Of a DNA stretch of 32,299 bases, positions 8,758-17,589 are shown in pieces (the first letter of the stretch is position 1; each line of letters starts with the position of its first letter). The stretch is from the NCBI GenBank assembly GCA_007130885.1, contig SLRQ01000085.1, positions 1 to 32,299 of the forward strand, in the 5' to 3' direction. This DNA is from Deltaproteobacteria bacterium. GTDB taxonomy: Bacteria > Myxococcota > Myxococcia > SLRQ01. Made by a program: the position numbers and the translations under genes. The notes under the pieces were generated by a model. The model did no database searches, was not told where the DNA came from, and saw nothing but the letters and a program-made list of their open reading frames with translations.

Positions 8758-9642
8758 GTGACCGGGGCTCCCGAGTCAGGCTCGCCCGTCTCTCATCGTG
8801 CTTCTTGGGTAATGGCGAGGGGGAGGCGCCTGGATCTTATAAGCACCCGAGTGATGGGCATCGTCAATGTGACCCCCGACTCCTTCTCGGACGGCGGCAG
8901 CTTCATGGACCATGGGCGCGCCATAGACCATGGGCTCGCCATGATCGACCAGGGCGCCGACATACTGGACATAGGAGGCGAGTCAACTCGCCCCGGCGCC
9001 GAAGAGATCTCGGTGCTCGAAGAGCGAAAGCGAGTCATTCCCGTGGTAGCCGGCATATCGAAGCAAGCCCAGGTGCCGCTATCCATCGATACCACCAAGG
9101 CGGAGGTTGCCGCCGAAGCGCTGGAGGCCGGCGCGGTTGTAATCAACGATGTGTCAGGACTCCATGGAGACCCCGAGATGGCGAGGTTGGCTGCCCGCTC
9201 GGGTGCGGGGCTGGTCTTGATGCACATGCGAGGCTGTCCGCGTACGATGAAGGATCGGGCTCGCTACGTGGATTTGGTCGGCGAGGTCATATCAGAGCTC
9301 GAAGCCTCTGTTCATGTGGCGCTGGAGGCCGGCGCGGCGCCGGAGACGATTGTGCTCGACCCCGGGATAGGTTTTGCCAAGGACGCTCGGCAAAGCCTCG
9401 TCCTGCTTCGGTATTTGAGCGAAGTCCGTGCCCTCGGATATCCGGTGCTGGTCGGGCCGTCGAGAAAATCCTTCATCGGAGCCGTTACCGGCGCCCCGGT
9501 CGATAGGCGAGTGCCGGGAACCATTTCCTCCGCGGTGTCAGCCGCCCTGTCCGGAGCTAGGGTGATCCGTGTCCACGATGTTGAGGAAGCCGTACAGGCC
9601 TTGAGGGTAGCGGATGCTATTCGCACCGCCGGTGATGAGTGA
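8758..9642 (+). CDS. folP: Dihydropteroate synthase
   Basis: FolP condenses 6-hydroxymethyl-7,8-dihydropterin pyrophosphate with p-aminobenzoate in folate synthesis; it is the sulfonamide target. The 294-aa TIM-barrel shows all the usual motifs: MGIVNVTPDSFSDGG, DIGGESTRPGAEEI, LSIDTTKAEVAAEAL, INDVSGL, LMHMRG, LDPGIGFAKD, VGPSRKSFIG and a terminal RVHDVEEAVQ. GTG 8758 abuts the ftsH stop. An ATG at 8812 is possible, but would remove the W-x-x-A-R-G-R segment that FolP proteins usually carry before the first strand, so GTG is preferred. The ftsH-folP-(repeat gap)-glmM order resembles the common ftsH-folP-glmM arrangement; here an unusual 1-kb repeat-bearing gap splits it. Confidence 0.95.
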   Translation: MTGAPESGSPVSHRASWVMARGRRLDLISTRVMGIVNVTPDSFSDGGSFMDHGRAIDHGLAMIDQGADILDIGGESTRPGAEEISVLEERKRVIPVVAGISKQAQVPLSIDTTKAEVAAEALEAGAVVINDVSGLHGDPEMARLAARSGAGLVLMHMRGCPRTMKDRARYVDLVGEVISELEASVHVALEAGAAPETIVLDPGIGFAKDARQSLVLLRYLSEVRALGYPVLVGPSRKSFIGAVTGAPVDRRVPGTISSAVSAALSGARVIRVHDVEEAVQALRVADAIRTAGDE

Positions 9643-10334
9643 GGGACATCTCTCCTTAAACAGGCTGTCGCAAAAGCCTTTTGGGCATCAAAACACCTTC
9701 TTTCGTCAGCACGACCGTTGATACCGTGCTCGCCCCGCGCCTCTTGAAGAGGACATGGATAGCCGCTCCGGCAAACCACTCGGTGTCAAACCCTGGCTTG
9801 ATTGGTGAGTTTTGCCTGGTGCATCTGGGGGCGAAATTCGCGGTGTGAGAGGAGTCGTTGCCTGAAAATCGACCGCAACAAAGTCGCAGTGGGGGCTTCG
9901 ATGGGGCGAGAAGGCGTTGGCCTTCCGCGCGGTCGAAAAGAGCCTGCACAAAGAGGCCGTCGACGTAGCCGACCATCTTGCGGCGATGCTCTCACGCTTC
10001 CGTGCCAACGAACAAACAACGTAACTCCTCGCCGTACCCCGTCTAGACAAAGCAAACGACTCACCCGGGCCACGGCGCGGGGCGAGTGGCGGGCCTTGTT
10101 CGGAGAGGATCCAGAGTAGCCATAACAGCATCATTGACCTCTGGTTTCACCCACGGATGCACCCGCGATACCGATGCCCCGGCCGTTGGGGATTCACGGG
10201 CCAGGGTCGTTTCGTCCGCGTCCTCGTCCGCGAAAAGGCCGTCTCGCGAATCGCGCACCACGAAACCGCATCTCGCGATACCCACGCGCGCTCGCGCACG
10301 GCGAAGGGTCAAACCGTCTACACGAGAGTTAGGG

Positions 10335-10519
10335 TGTCGCAAAAGGCCGTCCCCGTCCCCATCCGCGTGACCCGCCTCCATTCGCCCGCCTCCATTCGCC
10401 TGGTACCCGCCTCCATTCGCCTGGTACCTGGTCCCGCGCCGGCGCGGACGAAAGTAAGGGTTCTTCCCGCACATCCGCCACTCGAACGAGGACGGGGACG
10501 GGGACGGGGTTTCGCGACA
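10335..10519. repeat. Imperfect inverted repeat with GTCCCC runs
   Basis: The left arm begins TGTCGCAAAAGGCCGTCCCC at 10335. The right arm, read on the minus strand from 10519, begins TGTCGCGAAACCCCGTCCCC. They continue with further GTCCCC/GTCCTC units for about 33 bases. A related GCGAAAAGGCCGTC occurs at 10230-10243. The right arm overlaps the right end of the larger candidate element, suggesting nested or rearranged copies. The + strand shows three GACGGG units at 10491-10508. Confidence 0.55.
10371..10426. repeat. 21-bp tandem repeat, 2.7 copies
   Basis: A 14-base partial unit CCCGCCTCCATTCG (10371-10384) is followed by two identical 21-base units, CCCGCCTCCATTCGCCTGGTA, at 10385-10405 and 10406-10426, and then by CCTGGT. 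It lies in the loop of the inverted repeat 10335-10519. Copies are directly abutting without spacers, so this is not a CRISPR array. Confidence 0.85.
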
Positions 10520-10535
10520 GCCTCTTAAGCCGAGC

Positions 10536-10564
10536 TTTACGTTCGGCGCGGTTGCTCGTATAGA
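10536..10564 (+). promoter_or_regulatory. Candidate promoter for glmM
   Basis: TTTACG (10536-10541) and TATAGA (10559-10564) are 17 bases apart, about 90 bases before the glmM ATG. The overlapping TAGAAT (10561-10566) matches the -10 suggested upstream of the lipoprotein gene. It begins 13 bases beyond the right inverted repeat, so glmM probably no longer depends on read-through from folP. Confidence 0.4.
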
Positions 10565-10653
10565 ATGGCCACCGTTTCGAGATGATCGGTTGGATCATGG
10601 GGAGTGGACTCGGCCGCTTGGATTGTTACCATCACGGTTTTTCAGGAGTACCA

Positions 10654-12072
10654 ATGGCAAAGACCAGCGAGAACTCAAAGGTCGTTCGCAGTTTGTTCGG
10701 CACCGATGGAGTACGCGGGACAGCGAATGTTCATCCCATGACCACCGAGGTCGCCATGGCGCTCGGGTCCGCGATTGGCTATCACGTTCGTAACTCGAGA
10801 CGCAGACACCGCGTCTTGATCGGTAAGGATACCAGGGTCTCAGGCTACATGATCGAGCAGGCCCTTGCCGCGGGAGTAAGCTCCATGGGCGTGGATGTAA
10901 TGCTCTGCGGACCGCTACCCACTCCCGGAATTGCGTTTCTCACCCATTCCATGCGCGCCGATGCCGGCGCCGTCATCAGTGCGTCGCACAACCCCTATCA
11001 AGACAATGGGATCAAGTTCTTCGCCCACAACGGGTTCAAGCTGCCCGACCAAGTCGAGGCACGGCTTGAGAGCTACGTGCTGGGTACCGACCCTTCCCTG
11101 AATAAGACAAGCAAGCCCACGGCGAACAGGGTAGGAAAAGCCTATCGTATCGATGATGCCGTTGGACGCTATGTAGTGCACCTCAAGAACCGGTTCCCGG
11201 CCGATCTTACACTCGACGGGATTACGGTGGTGGTCGATTGCGCGCATGGAGCCGCATACAAGACAGCGCCCGCGGTATTCGAGGAGCTAGGGGCCAAGGT
11301 CATTCGCCTGGGAGACCGACCGGATGGCCGGAACATCAATCGCGGGTGCGGCGCCTTGCATCCTGGGTCCATGGCTAGGACTGTCAGGAAGAAGGGTGCC
11401 GATATCGGCATTGCACTGGACGGTGACGCGGATCGGCTAGTTCTCGCGGACGAGAAAGGTAACATATGCCATGGGGATGCGGTCATGGCGGCCATTGCTC
11501 GCTCGCTGATGGATCAGCGCAAGCTGAAGAAGCGAACTCTGGTGACGACCGTAATGAGCAATATCGGGTTGGAGCGCTCCCTTGCCGAGGTTGGTGGAAA
11601 GGTGGAGCGAACTCAAGTTGGTGACAGGTACGTGGTGGAGGCCATGCTGAAGAAGGGCTTCAGCTTCGGCGGGGAGCAGTCGGGTCATCTGGTGTTTCTA
11701 GACCATGCGACAACGGGTGATGGGACTCTAGCCGCTCTAATGGTTCTTGCCATGTCCCTACGGGCAGAGCGTCCGCTGTCCGAGATGATGGCCTGCATGG
11801 AGCCTTGTCCACAGTCTCTCGTCAACGTGAAGGTGGCTGCCAAGCCGCCGCTTGAAGAGTTGCGAGATCTCCGAGAAGCAGTGAAGGACGTAGAGGCGAG
11901 ATTCAAGGGAGAGGGAAGGGTCCTCGTTCGTTACTCCGGTACCGAGCCCAAGGCACGCGTTCTCGTCGAAGGTCCTGATGCCGGATTGGTCGACCAAACC
12001 GCGCGAGAGATCGCGGATGTGCTGGTCCAGACAATCTCGAGTCTATCTCCGGCCAACAAAGAGGCGACGTAG
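10654..12072 (+). CDS. glmM: Phosphoglucosamine mutase
   Basis: GlmM interconverts glucosamine-6-phosphate and glucosamine-1-phosphate, feeding UDP-GlcNAc for peptidoglycan and LPS. The 472-aa protein starts at ATG 10654 with AGGAG at 10644-10648; the open frame extends to 10582 but has no ribosome site there. Motifs in order: SLFGTDGVRG near the N-terminus, phosphoserine loop GAVISASHNP (catalytic S111), metal loop DGDAD (256-260), sugar-binding GGEQSGH, and phosphate-binding RYSGTEPKARVLVEG near the C-terminus. The SASHNP loop, rather than the TASHNP common in phosphomannomutases, plus overall length support GlmM. The 3' end overlaps the convergent zinc-finger gene by 30 bases. Confidence 0.95.
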   Translation: MAKTSENSKVVRSLFGTDGVRGTANVHPMTTEVAMALGSAIGYHVRNSRRRHRVLIGKDTRVSGYMIEQALAAGVSSMGVDVMLCGPLPTPGIAFLTHSMRADAGAVISASHNPYQDNGIKFFAHNGFKLPDQVEARLESYVLGTDPSLNKTSKPTANRVGKAYRIDDAVGRYVVHLKNRFPADLTLDGITVVVDCAHGAAYKTAPAVFEELGAKVIRLGDRPDGRNINRGCGALHPGSMARTVRKKGADIGIALDGDADRLVLADEKGNICHGDAVMAAIARSLMDQRKLKKRTLVTTVMSNIGLERSLAEVGGKVERTQVGDRYVVEAMLKKGFSFGGEQSGHLVFLDHATTGDGTLAALMVLAMSLRAERPLSEMMACMEPCPQSLVNVKVAAKPPLEELRDLREAVKDVEARFKGEGRVLVRYSGTEPKARVLVEGPDAGLVDQTAREIADVLVQTISSLSPANKEAT

Positions 12073-12690
12073 AATCGTAGTGATTTTTTCTCCGAGCTGG
12101 TCGTAGGCGTCGGGCTCTTTCTTCATCGAAGAGAACGCAAGGCCGGCAATATCGACTTCAGTATCCGCCTTTGCCTTTTTCGATGATGACGAAGCCTGGG
12201 GACTTCTCGCGGCCCACGCCCTTATCCTCTGGATCTCTCCTCCATCGAGCCAGACCCCGTGCTCCAGGCAAAGGTCCACCAAGATCCCGGATCGTCTCTC
12301 GAAGTTCCGGCGATCCATGATTCTTTGGCAGTGAGGACAGCGAATGTATACGGGGTTCACCGCGCTCTCTTCGAACGCTTCGTTTCTAGGGACTGGCGGC
12401 TTCGAAGGCTGAAAGGAACCTGAAGACGCATCTTCTCGGGTAGTCTGCACCAAAGCGTCGAGCTCGCCGATATCGTACCAGCTTCCTTCGCACCGGACAC
12501 ATACATCAATGAGGATGCCGCGGTACTCCACCTCATAGAGCCGAGCTTCCTCCGCGCATCTGGGGCAGGGGAGATTCGTCTCCTTGGCTGCTAGGCCAAG
12601 GCCCGCGAAGCGTACCCCCTCCAGGCAGTAGGGGCACCGGTTATCGCAGCCGTCGAACTCTCCACCACACCGTGGACACCTCAAATGCAT
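12043..12690 (-). CDS. TFIIB-type zinc-finger (zf-TFIIB) protein
   Basis: 215-aa probable zinc protein of unknown role. Three Cys clusters are visible: an N-terminal ribbon (CPRCGG...CPYC), a zf-TFIIB module with CPRC, then IDVCVRCEGSWYDIGELDAL, and a second module with CPHC, then VDLCLEHGVWLDGGEIQRI. In that last module the final Cys of C-x2-C is replaced by His. A Ser/Lys/Ala-rich linker and a basic C-terminal helix (TTILRRLFVGRR) follow. ATG 12690 is preferred because AGGAG (12695-12699 on the minus strand) precedes it; an in-frame ATG at 12705 overlaps the upstream gene's stop as ATGA. It is probably coupled to the membrane gene upstream (12702-13259). Such ribbons occur in bacterial proteins linked to membrane or stress functions, but nothing here fixes a job. 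Confidence 0.75.
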   Translation of the reverse strand: MHLRCPRCGGEFDGCDNRCPYCLEGVRFAGLGLAAKETNLPCPRCAEEARLYEVEYRGILIDVCVRCEGSWYDIGELDALVQTTREDASSGSFQPSKPPVPRNEAFEESAVNPVYIRCPHCQRIMDRRNFERRSGILVDLCLEHGVWLDGGEIQRIRAWAARSPQASSSSKKAKADTEVDIAGLAFSSMKKEPDAYDQLGEKITTILRRLFVGRR

Positions 12691-12701
12691 ATCACTCCTA
12701 C

Positions 12702-13259
12702 TCATCCAGCCACCCGAAACACGGGTCGGCCTTCCTTATCGCGCCCGATCTCCATTCTGCCTTCGTCTACCAGCTCCCGTAGTAGCACCTCGGCCTCCGT
12801 GGATGAAAGCTTTGATGCGGTCGCCACGCGGCCGGGCCGTACCCAAGCGCCGGTTTTTGCTGCCGCCGCAAACACTGCCTCCTTGGGACTTACCCCCAAT
12901 GCACTCCCACGGGTGGCTGCAGCACCGGCGAGTTCCTGTTCGGTTCTAGGGAGATTCATCTCCCGGGCCTGCCAGCGGAAGATCCAAAAGGATCCCCCAA
13001 TTACCACGCCAACCAGAAGCACCATTATGAGAAGGGGACCCACATCGAAACCCCCGTCTTCCTCGGCTTCTTTCTGTTGCTGCCGCATATACTCCCTGGG
13101 ATCCCAAGGTTCCGGCGGCTCGAGCTTCCGAAGAGAATCTTCGTCCATGCGTTTCAGGATCTCTTCCGCCTCTCTAGTCCTATCGTTAGCCGATAGATAC
13201 CCCGGCATAAGAGCGGCCGCCATGAGCGCGACAAGAATGGTCCCTGTGATAGCCTTCAC
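12702..13259 (-). CDS. Membrane protein with C-terminal winged-helix-like domain, unknown function
   Basis: A 185-aa protein from the GTG at 13259 (VKAITGTILVALMAAALMPG). The N-terminus looks like a signal peptide or anchor; GTG 13289 or TTG 13295 would add about ten residues ahead of it. An acidic/charged stretch (EEILKRMDEDSLRKLEPPEP, QQQKEAEEDGG) is followed by one clear membrane helix, VGPLLIMVLLVGVVIGGSFWIF. The C-terminal ~60 residues (AVFAAAAKTG...STEAEVLLRELVDEGRMEIG...GRPVFRV) have the helix-helix-helix-wing spacing of small winged-helix folds. If the signal is cleaved, the topology puts the first part outside and the winged-helix-like part in the cytoplasm. I do not recognise a named family. 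Its stop overlaps an in-frame ATG of the zinc-finger gene. Confidence 0.6.
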   Translation of the reverse strand: MKAITGTILVALMAAALMPGYLSANDRTREAEEILKRMDEDSLRKLEPPEPWDPREYMRQQQKEAEEDGGFDVGPLLIMVLLVGVVIGGSFWIFRWQAREMNLPRTEQELAGAAATRGSALGVSPKEAVFAAAAKTGAWVRPGRVATASKLSSTEAEVLLRELVDEGRMEIGRDKEGRPVFRVAG

Positions 13260-13379
13260 ATGAAGATGATAACGGTGTCCTGGATCCACGGTCAATGAAA
13301 CGAATCGGCAGCATCCGATGATCTAGCCACAGGAGATGTCCACTGATACGAATAGACTGTACAGACTGGAGAACGGGAG

Positions 13380-13880
13380 ATGACGACACAACGTCGCGGT
13401 CGAGCATTCGAGCAAGAAGAAACTCCGGATATCGATGAGCGTACGGACCCCCGCTTTAGGGATCGAATCGGTGACAGAATCGATTCAATACTGCCCGATA
13501 CGGTCAAGAAGATGGCGCTGGCCGGTTTGGGCGCCGTCTTCATGACCGAAGAGGGCATCCGGAATGCGGTGACCGAGTTGCGGCTTCCGCGAGAAGCTGT
13601 AGGAACCTTGCTTGCTCAAACGGAGAAAGCAAGGGCAGAGCTCTTCAGGCTGATAGCGGCGGAGCTGCGTGATTTTTTGGAGGAAGCAAATCTAGCCGGG
13701 GAGCTGCGTAAGGTCCTGCTTGGTCTATCCGTCGATGTGCAAGCCAGCGTATCTTTCCGCTCCGCCGAGGAAGGTTCCATAACCGCGTCCGTGAAGAGGA
13801 AGACCTCAACGAGGTCTTCTACTCGCAAACGCTCCAAGAAAGCGTCGGGGCCTTCGCGCGGAAAGAAGCGCAACGAATGA
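13380..13880 (+). CDS. Hypothetical protein with basic Ser/Thr/Lys/Arg tail
   Basis: 166 aa, not recognised. ATG 13380 has GGAG at 13368-13371. The N-terminal 35 residues are charged. The middle (about 38-120) is predicted helical and alternates hydrophobic and charged residues, e.g. TVKKMALAGLGAVFMTEEGI and KARAELFRLIAAELRDFLEEANL, with a short Gly/Ala-rich segment reminiscent of coiled-coil or phasin-like proteins. The last ~30 residues are almost only K, R, S and T, like a nucleic-acid-binding tail. The next gene starts 1 base after the stop, so the two probably form an operon. A DNA- or polymer-granule-associated protein is a guess only. Confidence 0.6.
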   Translation: MTTQRRGRAFEQEETPDIDERTDPRFRDRIGDRIDSILPDTVKKMALAGLGAVFMTEEGIRNAVTELRLPREAVGTLLAQTEKARAELFRLIAAELRDFLEEANLAGELRKVLLGLSVDVQASVSFRSAEEGSITASVKRKTSTRSSTRKRSKKASGPSRGKKRNE

Positions 13881-13881
13881 G

Positions 13882-14268
13882 ATGCCGGTTGGGATGAGCG
13901 GCCGACGTCGAATTGCGACTTTGCTGTTACTAGCGGTTCTCGCCGCGGGTATCTTTTTTCTGTTTCGAGGAGCTCCCGTGTCCCGTACCATCACGTACGA
14001 TTTGGGGCACCGGCACCAAGAGGTGATTCGCCTGGAGGTGACCTTCACGGCGGATGCCGAGCTCGTTCGAAGGGTCGCTTGGTCATTCAGGCCCGGTGAG
14101 GCTCCAAGGCGTGTCTCGCACGATCTCACGCTTCCGGCGGAAGATTTCGAGGTCGACATCGAGGTCGAGAATGAGCGTGGTGAGATATCACTGGATCGGC
14201 GTGAGCTGGACGGTCGAGAGCGCGGCGACGTCGTCTTTCACATTGAAACACCTGAAACGCGCCGGTGA
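13882..14268 (+). CDS. Small single-pass membrane protein, unknown function
   Basis: 128 aa with a basic N-terminus (SGRRR) and one hydrophobic helix, IATLLLLAVLAAGIFFLF, followed by about 95 residues that would be outside the cytoplasm. That part alternates in a beta-rich pattern (TITYDLGHRHQEVIRLEVTF, FEVDIEVENERGEISLD), and the Ile/Val-x-Val spacing suggests a beta-sandwich. ATG 13882 is used; ATG 13894 is possible. Neither has a strong ribosome site, consistent with coupling to the gene one base upstream. I recognise no family. 14269-14432 beyond it holds no gene that I can support. Confidence 0.6.
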   Translation: MPVGMSGRRRIATLLLLAVLAAGIFFLFRGAPVSRTITYDLGHRHQEVIRLEVTFTADAELVRRVAWSFRPGEAPRRVSHDLTLPAEDFEVDIEVENERGEISLDRRELDGRERGDVVFHIETPETRR

Positions 14269-14432
14269 GACGTTTCCTCGGGGCCAGCCGAGTCATCTCG
14301 AGTAGTTAGCAAGAGCGCGTGTCTGATAAGATACATTATGTCAACTTTGCGTGGTTCGATCCGCTGGATCTAAAACCGTCGAAGTTTCGCGGGTTACAAC
14401 AGCCTGCCGTGGCCCCCTTTTCGCGCTGACGT

Positions 14433-15983
14433 CTACTCCCACTCAATGGTTGCCGGTGGCTTCGATGAGATGTCGTACGCGACGCGGTTGATGCCCGAAA
14501 CCTCGTTCATGATTCTCGTGGAGATTGTCGCCAACACCTCATGCGGTAGACGCACCCAGTCGGCGGTCATGCCGTCGGTGCTGTGAACCGCCCGGATGAC
14601 ACAGGGATTCTCGTAGGTGCGCTGCTCACCGGACACTCCCACCGACTTGACCGGCAGAAGGACAACGAAGCCCTGCCAGATCTCATTGTAGAGGTCGGCC
14701 GCTCTGATCTCCTCCTGAAAAATGCGATCGGCGGCACGGAGAATGTCCAGCCGTTCCCGGGTCAGCTCGCCGAGGACGCGTACGCCTAGTCCCGGGCCGG
14801 GAAACGGCCATCGCTGGAGAAGCGAGTCTGGAAGCCCCAGCAAGCGACCGAGATCCCGCACTTCGTCCTTGAATAGTTCGCGGAGAGGTTCGACAAGCTC
14901 CAGGTTCATCTTCTCCGGCAGGCCACCTACATTGTGGTGGCTCTTTATGGCGACGGAAGACCCGCTTGCGGATACAGACTCTATGACATCCGGGTACAAG
15001 GTGCCCTGAGCAAGGAAGCTCGCGCCTTCAATATCCGCCGCTGCCTCTTCGAAGACTTCTATGAAGATGCGGCCTATCGTCTTGCGCTTTCTTTCCGGAT
15101 CGGTGACTCCGTCAAGGGCGGTCAAGAACCTGTCGGTGGCATCGATCGCGAGCAGAGGTATGTTGAACTTGTCGCGAAAAACCTCTTGAACCTGGTCGAA
15201 CTCGTCCTCCCGCAGCAGGCCGTTGTTCACGAAGATGCAGGTGAGCCGATCACCGATCGCCTTGTGAATCAGCGCGGCGGTTACCGAGCTGTCCACGCCG
15301 CCCGAAAGGCCGCATACCACCCTTCCCTCGTCACCGACTTGTTCTTTGACGTCAGTCAAGGCGGTGTCGAGAAAAGAGGACATTGTCCATAGGCCCAGGC
15401 AGCCGCACACCTCGCGTACGAAAGTGCGGAGAATCTCCGGCCCGCTCTGGGTATGGTGGACCTCGGGGTGGAACTGCAAGCCGTAGATATGGCGCTGCGT
15501 ATCGCCTACGGCCGCATAAGGGCAGCCGGCTGTGTGCGCGAGAACCTTGAAGCCCTCGGGAAGGCGATCGACATTCTCGGCGGCGCCCATCCAAACGTCG
15601 AGAATCTCTCCTTGTCGAATGTTCGAAAAGATTCCGGCTTGAAGATCGGTCGTCAATTTTGCCGGCCCGTACTTCGCGATGCGGGAGCCTTCGGTCTCGT
15701 GACCCAGGTCCCTTGCCAGGTTTTGTAGGCCGTAGCCGATTGTCAGAATCGGAACCCCGAGATCGAAGACACGTGGATCGAAGCGATTGACGGCATCTTG
15801 ATTACCCGGTGCCGGCCCGCCCGACAGAACTATTCCTTTTGGTGAAAGAGACCTGATCTTTGGGAGTGGAAGATCGTAGGGATGAATGATGCAGTAGACG
15901 TGCTGTTCGCGAATTCGGCGCGCTATGAGCTGGGTGTACTGGGATCCGAAGTCCAGTATTAAAATGGTCTCGGCGGTTTTCAT
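14433..15983 (-). CDS. guaA: GMP synthase with a Cys-less glutamine amidotransferase domain
   Basis: GuaA aminates XMP to GMP using ATP. The protein is 516 aa and full length: class I amidotransferase domain (about 1-195), ATP-pyrophosphatase domain with SGGVDSS (227-233), and dimerisation domain with RWPFPGPGLGVRVLGE and the family-typical end YDISSKPPATIEWE. The synthetase half looks normal. In the amidotransferase half the nucleophile elbow GxCYGxQ reads TIGYGLQ: the catalytic Cys is Gly83, codon GGC at 15735-15737. The SHGD motif after VWM reads GAAE (133-136). The partner His and Glu survive in QFHPEV (H172, E174). By family knowledge this enzyme should not hydrolyse glutamine and would need free ammonia or a separate glutaminase. 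It starts 3 bases after the guaB stop. Confidence 0.93.
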   Translation of the reverse strand: MKTAETILILDFGSQYTQLIARRIREQHVYCIIHPYDLPLPKIRSLSPKGIVLSGGPAPGNQDAVNRFDPRVFDLGVPILTIGYGLQNLARDLGHETEGSRIAKYGPAKLTTDLQAGIFSNIRQGEILDVWMGAAENVDRLPEGFKVLAHTAGCPYAAVGDTQRHIYGLQFHPEVHHTQSGPEILRTFVREVCGCLGLWTMSSFLDTALTDVKEQVGDEGRVVCGLSGGVDSSVTAALIHKAIGDRLTCIFVNNGLLREDEFDQVQEVFRDKFNIPLLAIDATDRFLTALDGVTDPERKRKTIGRIFIEVFEEAAADIEGASFLAQGTLYPDVIESVSASGSSVAIKSHHNVGGLPEKMNLELVEPLRELFKDEVRDLGRLLGLPDSLLQRWPFPGPGLGVRVLGELTRERLDILRAADRIFQEEIRAADLYNEIWQGFVVLLPVKSVGVSGEQRTYENPCVIRAVHSTDGMTADWVRLPHEVLATISTRIMNEVSGINRVAYDISSKPPATIEWE

Positions 15984-15986
15984 GAA

Positions 15987-17516
<1,530 letters not shown>

Positions 17517-17589
17517 TTACGAACATTCACGGGCGGCAAATATTTGGGGCGGGGTTTCAGCCAGGTCGACACTTGGAGATAATCAGTAC

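Larger units (their letters stand above)
9662..10523. mobile_element. Candidate decayed or non-autonomous mobile element with terminal inverted repeats
   Basis: AGGCTGTCGCAAAA (9662-9675) is matched at 13 of 14 positions by the reverse complement of 10510-10523 (AGGCTGTCGCGAAA). Termini of the GGCTGTCGCAAAA kind are typical of several DDE transposon families. CTTAA lies 2 bases outside the left end (9655-9659) and directly outside the right end (10524-10528), compatible with an imperfect target-site duplication. No transposase can be read between them. The interval is about 860 bp and sits in the only long gene-free gap of the window. Support is by eye only; copies elsewhere in the genome would be decisive. 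Confidence 0.4.
9643..10581. other. Gene-free interval between folP and glmM with repeats and no intact gene
   Basis: No frame on either strand here looks like a conserved protein. The longest open frames are compositionally odd, rich in Arg, Ser and Pro. One 52-codon stretch (9866-10024, no start codon) ends in a helix-like sequence, EKSLHKEAVDVADHLAAML, which could be the tail of a decayed gene. The rest contains inverted repeats, a 21-bp tandem repeat and a GACGGG run, listed separately. The folP-glmM pair is often adjacent in other bacteria, so this stretch is probably an insertion. Confidence 0.6.

Noticed and set aside
9656..9976. 106-codon minus-strand frame between folP and glmM as a gene
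   Set aside because: Spans the left inverted repeat and has no recognisable domain or ribosome site; more likely non-coding or decayed sequence.
10371..10426. Tandem repeat considered as a CRISPR array
   Set aside because: Units directly abut with no spacers, only 2.7 copies, and no cas genes nearby.
14269..14432. Small gene or terminator between the membrane-protein gene and guaA
   Set aside because: Only a 5-bp stem (14357-14369) and no coding pattern; nothing I can support.
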